Translations under genes and position numbers: made by a program
DNA from: Flavobacterium fryxellicola
GTDB taxonomy: Bacteria; Bacteroidota; Bacteroidia; Flavobacteriales; Flavobacteriaceae
Direction: 5' to 3'
Assembly: GCF_900143245.1 (NCBI RefSeq)
Contig: NZ_FRDK01000006.1
Location: forward strand, 155,398-219,397
DNA length: 64,000 nucleotides
Shown here: positions 17,724 through 26,804 of the stretch, in pieces
How positions within the stretch are numbered: the stretch's first letter is position 1
Layout of the letters: every line of letters begins with the position of its first letter
Notes under the pieces: generated by a model
Told to the model about the DNA's origin: nothing
The model's database searches: none
The model's input: the letters and a program-made list of their open reading frames with translations, nothing else

Positions 17724-17948
17724 ATGAAAAGAAACATAAATCTAATGTTAAGTAGCACTTGTTTTATTTATTTTGTATGTTTAATATACATATCATTTAA
17801 GCATATTGTTATAAATAACTTTTTTAGTGGAATATTCGAATTAATAACTATTCCTTTAATTATTTTAGCAATTGTAATGCTTGCTGTTAATATCCAAAGA
17901 TGGTATTTGGAAAATTTTTTTAAAAATCAAGCTCTTTTCTTTCAATAG
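17724..17948 (+). CDS. Small hypothetical membrane protein
   Basis: A 74-residue ORF with two hydrophobic segments (about residues 8-28 and 34-56) and an aromatic C-terminus. It is not recognised. It lies between the two copies of the 46-base repeat, a cassette-like position. It has no clear promoter element. Confidence reflects the membrane-like composition only. Confidence 0.45.
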   Translation: MKRNINLMLSSTCFIYFVCLIYISFKHIVINNFFSGIFELITIPLIILAIVMLAVNIQRWYLENFFKNQALFFQ

Positions 17949-18145
17949 TAATTTTATTAACAACTATAATCTTAATGACTTTAGCAACAATCTTTGATGT
18001 TTAAAATACAGGTAATAAGGTGTTTTTAACATTAGTTAAGACGACCTTATCTTTAATAGAAAAATAACAAGGTATAAGATCAAAAGGTTCGTGGCGTATG
18101 AAAGGGGAATAATGAACTGGATTTTCCGAGCGCGCGGATTAGCAT

Positions 18146-18191
18146 CCAGATCGCTCGAATATCACAACGCGAAGTTACCGCAGAATTACAT
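18146..18191. repeat. 46-base direct repeat, copy 2
   Basis: Same orientation as 17632-17677 with five mismatches. It is preceded by GCGCGGATTAGCAT, which has no counterpart at copy 1. Confidence 0.7.
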
Positions 18192-18272
18192 TCCGTAACC
18201 ACCATGATGATCCTGCTAGCCATAGTACAAATATTATACAGGTATAAAACCGTATATCAAATTTGCGTTTAT

Positions 18273-18376
18273 TTTGTCATTTCGACGAAGGAGAAATCAC
18301 ATAACATGAGCAACTAATAAAATTGGCTAAGCCTATTCGAGTTTTACTCTCGGGACTCCTGCGTGGAAATGACAAA
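18273..18376. repeat. Inverted-repeat element bounded by TTTGTCATTTC / GAAATGACAAA
   Basis: Perfect 11-base terminal inverted repeats at 18273-18283 and 18366-18376 enclose about 80 bases containing GACGAAGGAGAAATCACA and CTCGGGACTCCTGCGTG. This resembles a widespread Bacteroidota intergenic element starting GTCATTTCGACGAAGGAG. It is non-coding and too short for a transposase, so it is probably a MITE- or REP-like element. Confidence 0.7.
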
Positions 18377-18433
18377 CGACCATAAAAATATTAATTAAAA
18401 GTTTCCTTTTCCTAATTTATAATAACAATTACA

Positions 18434-19015
18434 ATGAAAAGAATTACAGTTTTTTGCGGTTCAAGTATGGGAACGGACGAAATTTTCAAATCACAAGCGA
18501 CTTTATTGGGTCAAACATTAGCCAACCAAAACATTGAATTAGTGTATGGTGGCGCCAATGTTGGACTTATGGGAGCAGTCGCAGACGGTGTGTTGAGCCA
18601 AGGTGGAAAAGTAATTGGAGTTATTCCGTTCTTTTTACAATCAAAAGAACTTGCGCATACTAACTTGACAGAGTTAATTGTAGTAGACACGATGCACGAC
18701 AGAAAAACGAAAATGGATGAGTTGTGTGACGGAGTAATTGCCATGCCAGGCGGTTTTGGAACTCTTGAAGAATTATTTGAAATGCTCACTTGGGCACAAC
18801 TTGGACTTCATAAAAAACCAATTGGCATTTTAAATACAAACGGATTTTATGATGCCCTAATCGTTTTAATTCAGACCATGGTGGACAAAGGTTTTTTGAA
18901 AACAGTTAATCAAGAAATGCTTTTGGTGAGCGACACCATAGCCGAACTGCTTGATAAAATGAAAAACTATGAAGCAACTACAGTTGGAAAATGGATTACT
19001 GAAGAAACCCTTTGA
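18434..19015 (+). CDS. LOG family protein (TIGR00730; nucleotide 5'-monophosphate phosphoribohydrolase)
   Basis: A 193-residue Rossmann-like protein with the two family signatures: GGANVGLMG (39-48 region) and PGGFGTLEE (105-113), plus MHDRK at 87-91 just before the catalytic region. Known members cleave N6-modified or plain AMP to base and ribose 5-phosphate (cytokinin activation in plants; nucleotide salvage in bacteria). It is a single gene with a hairpin terminator at 19024. Confidence 0.9.
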   Translation: MKRITVFCGSSMGTDEIFKSQATLLGQTLANQNIELVYGGANVGLMGAVADGVLSQGGKVIGVIPFFLQSKELAHTNLTELIVVDTMHDRKTKMDELCDGVIAMPGGFGTLEELFEMLTWAQLGLHKKPIGILNTNGFYDALIVLIQTMVDKGFLKTVNQEMLLVSDTIAELLDKMKNYEATTVGKWITEETL

Positions 19016-19023
19016 AGACAAAA

Positions 19024-19077
19024 AAGCACTACTGCGAGAAATCCTTTGGCAATGTCACGATTGAAGTGCTTCTTTTT
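19024..19077 (+). terminator. Probable terminator of LOG gene
   Basis: AAGCACT (19024-19030) and AGTGCTT (19065-19071) can pair, with CTTTTT following. The loop is long (34 bases), so it is less certain. Confidence 0.45.
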
Positions 19078-19253
19078 AACAGATATGACTGCTTCACAAT
19101 TTGTAAACGTTTTCAACTAAAGTTTTAAAACTCCTTCAATTAAAAAATAGTAGCATGTTGTGGAGTAAATCCGAAAAGAGCGAAATTGCTATTATTGTAC
19201 TTTTCTAAGTATAAAAAATTGATTAACACTAATATACTCCTTAAGACAAACCA

Positions 19254-20501
19254 CTACTGCGCCGGTACCATTTCTTCATCTGCTGAAGTTGTTATAATTT
19301 TTCTAATGTTTCGTTTTCCAAGAATTAAAATGAGTAACGCCAGAACGGTTGAAACCGTCATAATCAACACCATAGGCAACATGGAATTGGTTACAAAAAT
19401 CCCCACTGCAAAGGATGCAAAAGCACCTAATCCCAATTGTATAGCACCCATAAGCGCTGAGGCACTTCCTGCATTTCTGGCAAAAGGAGCAAGGGTAAGC
19501 CCTGCTGTATTTGGGTTTGAAATCCCTAAACACGCTAGAAATAAAAATAACATAGCGATTGTTTCATACAATCCTAAAAGACCATTCACTGCTAAAATTA
19601 GAAATACAACGCTAATTACGGTTTGTGAAAGTAAGGCTCCTAAAATCATTTGTTCACTATTAAACTTTCTTAATAGCAACGAATTCAGTTGACTTGCACT
19701 TATGAAACTCAATGACATAAACGCAAATATCCAGCCGTAAGTTTTGGCGTCGACCTTAAATATATCCATAAATAAAATAGGAGAGGCGGCCACGTAGGTA
19801 AATAAACCAGAGAACGCAATTGCTCCTGCAAACGAATAAGTATAAAATTGTGGTTCTTTCAGAATCTTAATAAAATTAGTAATAATTGGTTTTGGTTTAA
19901 GTGAAATAGAAGTGTCCGGCAAATAGGTGTTTGGTAAAATAATCTGGGCTGCAATAAGAATTACGATTCCCATGCACATCAAGATAAAAAATACGGTATG
20001 CCAGCCATAATCTTCGGTTACGTAACCGCCAATTGTAGGCGCTAGCATTGGCGAAAGCCCAACAACTAGCATCAACATGGAAAATACTTTTGGAATATCT
20101 TTCACAGGAAATAAATCACGAACCATAGATACAGAAGCTACAGTTGCCGCACAACTACCAACGGCTTGAATGAAACGCAAGCCAATAAAAGTATCTATAT
20201 CAGTTACGAAGACACAACCTAGGGATGCTACTATGTACACTAACAAACCAATAAAGAGTGGTTTTTTTCGGCCAAAACGGTCTAACAACGGTCCATAAAG
20301 TAATTGTCCTGCTGAAATTCCAATAAAATAACTGGATAAAGTCATTGAAACATTGGCAACTGAAGTATTCAAGTCCTTGGCAATCCCGGCAAAACCAGGT
20401 AAATACATATCTATAGAAAAAGGTCCTAAGGCGGTTAAGGAACCCAATATTAGAATTAATTTGATGTACTTTTTCTTTGTAATTGTAGTATTTGTAGTCA
20501 A
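19254..20501 (-). CDS. Bcr/CflA family multidrug efflux MFS transporter
   Basis: A 415-residue inner-membrane protein with about 12 hydrophobic helices. The start of the membrane part, LGSLTALGPFSIDMYLPGF, is the characteristic Bcr/CflA helix 1, and motif A follows as GPLLDRFGRKKPLF. Motif C-like glycines occur in GLSPMLAPTIGGY, which suggests a drug:proton antiporter. It likely exports small toxic compounds. It has its own promoter element at 20523 and no partner genes. Confidence 0.9.
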   Translation of the reverse strand: MTTNTTITKKKYIKLILILGSLTALGPFSIDMYLPGFAGIAKDLNTSVANVSMTLSSYFIGISAGQLLYGPLLDRFGRKKPLFIGLLVYIVASLGCVFVTDIDTFIGLRFIQAVGSCAATVASVSMVRDLFPVKDIPKVFSMLMLVVGLSPMLAPTIGGYVTEDYGWHTVFFILMCMGIVILIAAQIILPNTYLPDTSISLKPKPIITNFIKILKEPQFYTYSFAGAIAFSGLFTYVAASPILFMDIFKVDAKTYGWIFAFMSLSFISASQLNSLLLRKFNSEQMILGALLSQTVISVVFLILAVNGLLGLYETIAMLFLFLACLGISNPNTAGLTLAPFARNAGSASALMGAIQLGLGAFASFAVGIFVTNSMLPMVLIMTVSTVLALLILILGKRNIRKIITTSADEEMVPAQ

Positions 20502-20522
20502 AATCGTTTTTTAATATTTTTG

Positions 20523-20530
20523 CAAAGGTA
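20523..20530 (-). promoter_or_regulatory. Bacteroidota -7 element before MFS gene
   Basis: On the minus strand TACCTTTG matches TAnnTTTG and lies about 21 bases before the ATG at 20501. No TTTG -33 box is evident at 19-20 bases. Confidence 0.45.
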
Positions 20531-20773
20531 AATCAATTAAAGATGTAAATTCTCCTTCTAGAAAAGTATGATTAAATAAATTTGAAGTACTAAAATTGCT
20601 TTAATTTTGAACAATAATGCGGTACCCGATATAAAAATTAACATTTCTATCCAAGAAGGAATTACTAAATACAAGAAATTTTGCTACTTTCTAAATGATT
20701 ATAAATGAACTATAATTTATATTATGTAAAATAGAAAAGATTAAAAGTGAGGCACGATCTAGAATTGCATTCT

Positions 20774-20797
20774 AAAAAAAAACACCACCTGCTGGTG
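20774..20797 (-). terminator. Rho-independent terminator of DUF2911 gene
   Basis: Read on the minus strand, CACCA-GCAGG-TGGTG is followed by nine T residues. It lies 26 bases past the stop codon at 20823. Confidence 0.65.
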
Positions 20798-20822
20798 ATG
20801 CTTTTGGTGCTTACCTCCACTA

Positions 20823-21329
20823 TTATTTGATGCTGATTGGAATATTCCAATGCTCCCAAGTTAGTGTAACATTATTAGCATTAACGGTATATACTAATTT
20901 TTCAGCGACTGACTTAGCCATTTTTTGTTTTACTGTCACACGCAGTTGATCTTCTTTTTCTTTGTAATCGTAAGCGCCCCATTGTTTTGCTTCTTTGTTG
21001 AAGATGATTACACATTCTTTTTCACCTGGTACAATAAAAAAGGAATATTTTCCTGCTGGCAATTTTGCTCCTTCAATTGTTACCTCTTTATCTGTTTCAA
21101 AAGTAGTTGCATCGTTTGCTCCGGCACGCCAAACTTTATTAAAGGGTACTAAAGCTCCCCAAATTTCTCTCGCATTTACCGACGGACTGCCGTAATTGAT
21201 GGTAATGGTAGCCCCATTTATTTTTCCTGTGGCTACTTCTTTACTGCTTGTAGGTTTTCCTTGGGCAGCAATACTATTCACAATGAATAAGGCGATAAGC
21301 GCAAAATGTATTTTTCTAATTCCTTTCAT
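20823..21329 (-). CDS. DUF2911 domain-containing secreted protein
   Basis: A 168-residue protein with a signal peptide (hydrophobic residues about 8-22, cleavage near IAAQG). The mature part carries the DUF2911 signature: GKINGATITINYGSPSVNAREIWG, then VPFNKVWRAGANDATTFE and LPAGKYSFFIVPG. It is probably periplasmic or surface-associated with a beta-rich fold. Function is unknown in the family. Single-gene unit. Confidence 0.88.
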   Translation of the reverse strand: MKGIRKIHFALIALFIVNSIAAQGKPTSSKEVATGKINGATITINYGSPSVNAREIWGALVPFNKVWRAGANDATTFETDKEVTIEGAKLPAGKYSFFIVPGEKECVIIFNKEAKQWGAYDYKEKEDQLRVTVKQKMAKSVAEKLVYTVNANNVTLTWEHWNIPISIK

Positions 21330-21513
21330 GATTTAAAATGTTTTAGTTTGAGTTATAAAAGTAAAAAAAGGCAATTTAATTCATTCTGATTCTTGTTTAT
21401 TTTATGAAAATCTTAAGTAATTTATAAATTAATTGTTTTGCCTGAAAAATGGCTGCGTTATAATTTTAAATTTTGTTATTTTTACACAAATATACATTCT
21501 TTATTTGCAAACT

Positions 21514-23430
21514 ATGAATACAATTGCGGAACACATTGCTGACTTTTTAAAGGAATACCCACCATTTAATCATTTGACTTTTGGAGAGTTATCAATAATT
21601 GCGACCAGTATCCGAGTGGTAAATTTGGAAAAACACAAAATATTATTCCAAGTAAATGATCTTTTGCACGATAGCTTTTATGTTGTCGCCTCTGGTGTGA
21701 TCAATTTATCTGTGATAGCGGATGCAGAGGAAACACTATTGAACAAATGTAGCGAAGGAGATATTTTTGGTTTGCGTCCATTTTTTGCTAAAAACAACTA
21801 CATGATGACGGCAAAAGCCAGAGAAGAAAGCATTGTTTATGCTATTCCTATTGCTACTTTTCGGCCTTTTGTAGCCAATAATGCGGAAGTTTTAAATTTT
21901 TTATTGGAAAGTTTTGCAGTGAACACGCGGAATCCAAAGGATAAAGAAAATTTAATAGGAAAATTGATCTCTGACAACGTTTTTTATTCAGATCAACAGT
22001 CAGAAATGCAATACTTTCAAACTTTATCGTACAATACTTCGCCCTTAAAAACAAATAGTAATGCTATAGTTCAAGATGTTGCGCAATTAATGACCGAAGC
22101 ATTAAAGAATAATATTGTAGTATGTGACAATAATATTCCTTTAGGTATTATTACAGACGCCGATATGCGGTCTAAAATTGCCACAGGACGGTTTCCTCCG
22201 TCCGCCTCCGTTTCTAAAATAATGTCGTCGCCTGTTATCACAGTATTGGAAAATGTTTCTTTAGCCGAAGCGCAATTGCTGATGCTAAAATATAATGTGA
22301 CTCATTTGTGTGTAACCCAAGATGGTACCGATAAATCTATTGTTAAAGGAATTATTAGTGAACACGATTTAATTCTTGCGCAAGCTAATAATCCAGGGGT
22401 TTTAATTAAAGAAATTAAACGCTGTCAATCATCAAAAGAATTAAAACAAATTCGGGAACGTTTAACTGATTTAATTCAGACATCCATTTCAAAAAATATA
22501 CCGCTTTCTCACGTCTTTAATATCGCCAGCGAAATCAATTTGGCAATCATTAAACGTTCAGTTGAATTATCAATTTTAGATTTAGGCTCACCTCCTGCCC
22601 GTTTTGCTTGGCTGAGTATTGGAAGTCAAGGTAGAAAAGAACAATTATTATTGACGGATCAAGATAGTATTTTGATTTTTGAAGATGTATCTGCGGACAA
22701 ATATCGAGAGGTAAAAGACTATTTCCTAAAGTTGGGAAAAAGAACGACGGCTACGCTTGAAAAAATTGGTTATGAACTTTGTCCAAACGGACACATGGGT
22801 AGTAATATGTTGTGGTGTAAATCACTGACTGATTGGACAAAACAGTATGACAGCTGGATGAATACTCCAGGTGAAAACAGCAATGATTTAAGTAGTATTT
22901 TCTTTGATTATGAAATCACTTTTGGAGAACAAAAAATTGAAGATGCAATTGGAAATGTCGTTTTTAAGAATGCAAAAAACAATACTTTATTTTTTGACTT
23001 TCTTGGAAACGATGCATTACGAAAAAACTCTCCATTAACCTTTTTCAAAAAATTTAATGTGGAAGAAGAGGGAATCAATAAAGACAAGTTTGATATTAAA
23101 ACACGGGCCTTGATGCCATTGATTGATGGCGCGAGACTTTTTGCTTTATATTTTGATATTAGAGGCATTAATAATACGTTCCAAAGATTCAAACAACTAT
23201 CAATTACAGACCCAAAACATGCCGAAATTTATTTGAACTGCGCCGAAGCCTTTTTGACTTTATCAAAATTTAGAATATTAGAGGGACTAAAAAATGACAA
23301 TTCAGGACAATTTATAAATTTGGAAGAATTATCAAAAATTGATCGTGAAAAATTAAAAAATGCATTAGCTCCTATGCGGGAATTAGAAGAACTTATAAAA
23401 GGAAAATTTCAACTTACACAATTTTCATAA
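21514..23430 (+). CDS. cNMP-binding / CBS / DUF294 nucleotidyltransferase-like signalling protein
   Basis: About 638 residues. An N-terminal cyclic-nucleotide-binding-like domain (roughly 10-130, with VASGVINLS and EGDIFGLRPFF) is followed by a tandem CBS pair (about 185-320, with PLGIITDADMRS and VKGIISEHDL), and then a DUF294 nucleotidyltransferase-like domain with LSIGSQGRKEQLLLTDQDS, whose G-S and D-x-D resemble GlnD-type active sites; the C-terminal helical DUF294_C part follows. I chose the ATG at 21514 because the fold begins there. The next gene starts 2 bases later. It is likely a cytoplasmic sensor of nucleotides controlling the paired DnaQ-like protein or acetate metabolism. Confidence 0.85.
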   Translation: MNTIAEHIADFLKEYPPFNHLTFGELSIIATSIRVVNLEKHKILFQVNDLLHDSFYVVASGVINLSVIADAEETLLNKCSEGDIFGLRPFFAKNNYMMTAKAREESIVYAIPIATFRPFVANNAEVLNFLLESFAVNTRNPKDKENLIGKLISDNVFYSDQQSEMQYFQTLSYNTSPLKTNSNAIVQDVAQLMTEALKNNIVVCDNNIPLGIITDADMRSKIATGRFPPSASVSKIMSSPVITVLENVSLAEAQLLMLKYNVTHLCVTQDGTDKSIVKGIISEHDLILAQANNPGVLIKEIKRCQSSKELKQIRERLTDLIQTSISKNIPLSHVFNIASEINLAIIKRSVELSILDLGSPPARFAWLSIGSQGRKEQLLLTDQDSILIFEDVSADKYREVKDYFLKLGKRTTATLEKIGYELCPNGHMGSNMLWCKSLTDWTKQYDSWMNTPGENSNDLSSIFFDYEITFGEQKIEDAIGNVVFKNAKNNTLFFDFLGNDALRKNSPLTFFKKFNVEEEGINKDKFDIKTRALMPLIDGARLFALYFDIRGINNTFQRFKQLSITDPKHAEIYLNCAEAFLTLSKFRILEGLKNDNSGQFINLEELSKIDREKLKNALAPMRELEELIKGKFQLTQFS

Positions 23431-23432
23431 TC

Positions 23433-24029
23433 ATGTTAGACTGGCTAAAAAATATTAATAAAGAACACCCTGAATTTTGGAAAAATTATGTTTCAAAATT
23501 TGATAAAAAATCATCTCGATATGTTGTTTTATCAACAGAAACCTCTGGTTTAAATACAGCTAAAGATGTTATTTTATCTATCGGTTCTTTTGCAGTAATT
23601 GATAGCAGTATTATTATAGGCGATAGTTTTGAGTCGGTTTTATTGCAGTACAAATTTTTTCATGATAATGGCCTTTCTAATGAATTTCTAGTAGAGAGTA
23701 AAATGACAAAACTAGGAGAGCCAGATGCTATAAAAGCATTTATTGAATTTATAGGGAATTCCATCTTGGTTGGACATCATATCGATTTTGATGTTGAAAT
23801 GATCAACGCTGCCCTAGAAAGGTTAGATTGTGGGCGCTTAAAAAATGAAGCATTAGATATTGATGTGATGCATCGCAAACTAAATGATATTAACGACAAG
23901 CAATTTTCTCTAGATGAGCTTAGCACTGCCTATAACATCCCCAAAAGCGATAGAAATTCGGCAGCCGAAGATGCGTATAAAACTGCTTTATTATTTTTAA
24001 AGTTAAAATCGAGATTGGGAATTAAGTAG
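23433..24029 (+). CDS. DnaQ-like exonuclease-fold protein, probably catalytically degenerate
   Basis: A 198-residue protein with the DEDDh exonuclease fold. Motif I reads STETSGL (34-40) where active enzymes have DTET, so the first acidic metal ligand is Ser34. Motif II is GHHIDFDVEMIN (D118/D120 kept). Motif III is RNSAAEDA, with Asn175 in place of the general-base His and D180 kept. Loss of two of five key residues suggests a non-catalytic or altered protein. It starts 2 bases after the DUF294 gene and is surely cotranscribed; the DUF294-DnaQ pair is common in bacteria. It is convergent with the PPTase gene 8 bases away. Confidence 0.82.
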   Translation: MLDWLKNINKEHPEFWKNYVSKFDKKSSRYVVLSTETSGLNTAKDVILSIGSFAVIDSSIIIGDSFESVLLQYKFFHDNGLSNEFLVESKMTKLGEPDAIKAFIEFIGNSILVGHHIDFDVEMINAALERLDCGRLKNEALDIDVMHRKLNDINDKQFSLDELSTAYNIPKSDRNSAAEDAYKTALLFLKLKSRLGIK

Positions 24030-24037
24030 CGTTTATT

Positions 24038-24529
24038 TTAATCAACAAGCATTATTCCCTCCCAAAACCGCCCATGATGTGTAATTGAAACAGGGCTTAC
24101 AATTAAACTCGAAATGTCTTTAACAAATGGAATACCATTTATTTTACTGATTTTAGTTTCTAAATCTATCTTCCTAATTTGATTGAAATCCTGTTTTTTA
24201 GCAACAGCAATAGTATAAATTGATTCGTTTGAAATTTGCGTTTGCGTATGGTATGTCAAGCCGTTACAAGAAACGGTTCCTAAATTTTCATTTTCATAAA
24301 AACAGTCTAATTGCCAAGGAATATAGCCTCTTATTCCTGTTTCCCGATTGTAGATTTTATAAGCAGCTTCCTTTCTAGTCCATAAGTTCCAGACCATCAT
24401 TTCTGGATTTGTAGCATTAGCAATCAGCAGCTGCTCGTTTTCAGTGAAAATTTTGTCCAAAAAACGGTTCCTTTGCCAGTTGCTTTCTTTCTTGGCTAAA
24501 GCCAAATCTACAATATCGTTTCCTATCAT
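24038..24529 (-). CDS. 4'-phosphopantetheinyl transferase superfamily protein
   Basis: A 163-residue AcpS/Sfp-fold protein. Magnesium-binding and CoA-binding motifs are visible: GNDIVDLA (D5, D8) and WTRKEAAYK (50-58, E54). It should move phosphopantetheine from CoA to the serine of the ACP encoded 53 bases upstream. It ends the type III PKS cluster. At this length it is closer to AcpS-like than to long Sfp-type enzymes. Confidence 0.85.
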   Translation of the reverse strand: MIGNDIVDLALAKKESNWQRNRFLDKIFTENEQLLIANATNPEMMVWNLWTRKEAAYKIYNRETGIRGYIPWQLDCFYENENLGTVSCNGLTYHTQTQISNESIYTIAVAKKQDFNQIRKIDLETKISKINGIPFVKDISSLIVSPVSITHHGRFWEGIMLVD

Positions 24530-24582
24530 TTTCTAGTTTTCCGTTTGGAACAATAAAAGAGAATCGTTTTAATACTTGTGCT

Positions 24583-24840
24583 TTACTTTTCAGCAAGTTT
24601 GATTGCAACAATTTCCATCGCCGCTTTTACATTTATCATTTTTTCCATCGATTCATTATCAATTATTATAGTGTATTTCTCTTCGATATCTAGGATCACA
24701 TCTACTAGGTTAGCAGAATTTATTTTTAAATCATTGATAAAATCAGTTTCCTCTGTAAGTGCGTCAAATGATTCCTGATTTTGTACATACGGCTTTACGA
24801 TGGTTTTTAATTGCTCGATTATTTCTTGTTTACTTATCAT
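24583..24840 (-). CDS. Acyl carrier protein
   Basis: An 85-residue acidic helical protein with the ACP pattern. The phosphopantetheine serine is S42 in LKINSANLVDVILDIEEKY, in which the usual DSL is replaced by NSA, a divergence from the primary fatty-acid ACP and a sign of a dedicated carrier. It lies between ketosynthase and PPTase genes. Confidence 0.88.
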   Translation of the reverse strand: MISKQEIIEQLKTIVKPYVQNQESFDALTEETDFINDLKINSANLVDVILDIEEKYTIIIDNESMEKMINVKAAMEIVAIKLAEK

Positions 24841-24922
24841 TTATTTGATCTGTTATTTTTGTTAATTTTTTAGCTTTACTATTTTGTTTGCTTTGAATAG
24901 ACAGACGCAATAAATCTTGTCT

Positions 24923-26206
24923 TTACGGCTGAGCCACTTTCCATTTCTTAAAAATCACGCAACCATTGACATCTCCAAAACCAAAACTGGCTTTAGCAAT
25001 TATATTTAGTTCTTTTTTAATCATTTGTCTCGGAATCTTGGACTCGTCGATGAGTGCTGTGATTTCGGCATGCAGATCTTCGCAATTAATATTCGGAAAA
25101 ATAAATCCCTGATCTAATTGCAATACCGATGCAACACTTTCAATACTTCCTGCTCCTGATAGGCAATGTCCTACCATTGATTTTAAGGAATTTATATAAG
25201 GAAAGTCTTTTCCTTTTCGTTCTAAAGCTTCGCTCCAATTCTGAATTTCTAAACTATCTTTAGAGGTTGCGGTCAAGTGGCCGTTGATTGCATCAATCTC
25301 TTTTGCATGTATTCCAGCATTTGCAATAGCATTTTTAATACACCGTTGTACCGCCATTGGATTTGGTGCCGTCATGGTTCCCAATCCCCGTTGTCCTCCA
25401 GAATTGATATTTCCTCCCAAGACTTCGGCGTAAATTCGGGCGCCACGAGCCAAAGCGGTTTCTAAATCTTCTAGAAGCAAAGCTCCTGCTCCGCTGCCTG
25501 GAACAAATCCCGAAGCACTAGCACTCATGGGTCTCGAGCCTTGTTCTGGTGAGTCATTATGTTTGAAAGTACACACGCGCATTGCATCAAAACCACCCCA
25601 GATATAAGGCCCAGAGTCACTGGTGCTTCCTGCTAAGATACGTTTGGCCTGACCTAATTTAATCCGCTCATAAGCCATCAATATACTTTCGGTTCCTGTG
25701 GTACAGGCAGAAGAATTAGTTGTTACTTGATTTCCTAATCCTAGTTTTCCACCTAAATAAGCACTTACACCACTGTTCATCGTTTGCGCTACGGCATTAC
25801 TTCCCAACCGTCGTGTTTGAAAATCATCTATTTTATAAATGCTTTCCCTAAACTTGTCGATTCCTGAAGTTCCGGTACCAAAAATGGTTCCGCTTTCCCA
25901 ATCCGGTTCTTGGTTATTTTCTAGGGTTAAGCCAGCATCCTTCCAAGCATCTATTCCTGCAATCACCCCATATAAAATCCCAGTTGAATTGAAATTACGG
26001 AGTTCTAATTCGCTAAAATAGTTTAATGATAATTCATTAGAAACGAGAGGTTTGCCAGAAATTTGACAGGAAAATTGCAGTCTTTCTAATTCTGGATCGT
26101 GTTTGATTCCCGAAATTCCCTTTGTAATAGCATTTGCAAACGCATCTAGTCCTACGCCATTTGGAGCAACTACGCCAAGACCGGTTATAACTACTCTTTT
26201 TTGCAT
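24923..26206 (-). CDS. Beta-ketoacyl-ACP synthase (FabF-like KAS)
   Basis: A 427-residue condensing enzyme with an intact Cys-His-His triad: C168 in NSSACTTGT, H310 in INGHLTATSKDS, and H347 in MVGHCLSGAG. This classes it with elongating KAS I/II enzymes rather than chain-length factors. The start MQKRVVITGLGVVAPNGVG is typical. It is expected to condense malonyl-ACP with an acyl chain to build or extend a starter for the type III PKS in the cluster. No ketoreductase gene accompanies it. Confidence 0.9.
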   Translation of the reverse strand: MQKRVVITGLGVVAPNGVGLDAFANAITKGISGIKHDPELERLQFSCQISGKPLVSNELSLNYFSELELRNFNSTGILYGVIAGIDAWKDAGLTLENNQEPDWESGTIFGTGTSGIDKFRESIYKIDDFQTRRLGSNAVAQTMNSGVSAYLGGKLGLGNQVTTNSSACTTGTESILMAYERIKLGQAKRILAGSTSDSGPYIWGGFDAMRVCTFKHNDSPEQGSRPMSASASGFVPGSGAGALLLEDLETALARGARIYAEVLGGNINSGGQRGLGTMTAPNPMAVQRCIKNAIANAGIHAKEIDAINGHLTATSKDSLEIQNWSEALERKGKDFPYINSLKSMVGHCLSGAGSIESVASVLQLDQGFIFPNINCEDLHAEITALIDESKIPRQMIKKELNIIAKASFGFGDVNGCVIFKKWKVAQP

Positions 26207-26343
26207 TTTAATTTTTTAAATCATGAAAATTATATCAAACTTTTCGGCACATTTTTGGCTTTTCATTATTTTTAAATCCGAAAACAAAGGCATCCCCAAA
26301 TATTGGAGATTACAACGGAAGAATTAAAAAAACCAATAAAACA

Positions 26344-26772
26344 TCAAACAAGCATACCTGCAATTGTTCCTGAGCAAACTACTTCATTATTTTGATTTTT
26401 AAGTAGTACTTTGCATTTTAACTTCCCGAATCTAAAGTATATTTTTTCCGAAACAACAGTCACTTTTTCTTTTGGAAATACCGGTTTCAAAAATTCTATA
26501 TCTGTTGATGTTAAGCCAATTGCTGTGTTTTTATTGAATGAATCATCTAATAAAAAAATTCCTAAACAAACCAATCCAATCTGAGCCATTACTTCTGTTA
26601 AAATGACACCTGGAGTAACTGGTCTTTCTCTGAAATGGCCCTTGTAAAAATCGAGATTTTCATCAAAAGTAAAACTTCCTACCACTCCATTTGAATCAAT
26701 ATGAATTATTTCGTCCACAAACAAAAAAGGTTTGCAATAGGGTAATTTGGATATAATTTCTTCTTTTTTCAT
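26344..26772 (-). CDS. 3-hydroxyacyl-ACP dehydratase, FabZ-like hotdog protein
   Basis: About 142 residues with the FabZ signature KGHFRERPVTPGVILTEVMAQ, in which H46 and E60 are the catalytic pair. I use the ATG at 26772 (MKKEEIISKLPY), where FabZ-like sequence begins; an ATG at 26790 would add six residues. It likely dehydrates 3-hydroxyacyl-ACP in the mini fatty-acid set of this cluster. It sits between the type III PKS and KAS genes, with a 137-base spacer before KAS. Confidence 0.83.
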   Translation of the reverse strand: MKKEEIISKLPYCKPFLFVDEIIHIDSNGVVGSFTFDENLDFYKGHFRERPVTPGVILTEVMAQIGLVCLGIFLLDDSFNKNTAIGLTSTDIEFLKPVFPKEKVTVVSEKIYFRFGKLKCKVLLKNQNNEVVCSGTIAGMLV

Positions 26773-26804
26773 AGTACTTCTATTCCCCATTTGGAATTTG
26801 GAAT

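Larger units (their letters stand above)
17949..18433. other. 485-base gene-free stretch with repeats
   Basis: No plausible gene. It holds the second 46-base direct repeat (18146-18191) and an inverted-repeat element (18273-18376), then an AT-rich leader for the LOG gene. Confidence 0.6.
20502..20822. other. 321-base intergenic region
   Basis: It holds the MFS promoter element (20523-20530) and the terminator of the DUF2911 gene (20774-20797). Between them is AT-rich DNA without a gene. Confidence 0.5.

Noticed and set aside
17632..18191. CRISPR array or integron attC sites
   Set aside because: Only two repeats 470 bases apart, no cas genes, no integrase, and the cores do not match GTTRRRY/RYYYAAC.
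19186..19692. 168-codon plus-strand frame opposite the MFS gene
   Set aside because: It is antisense to a well-supported transporter, and its translation has no recognisable pattern.
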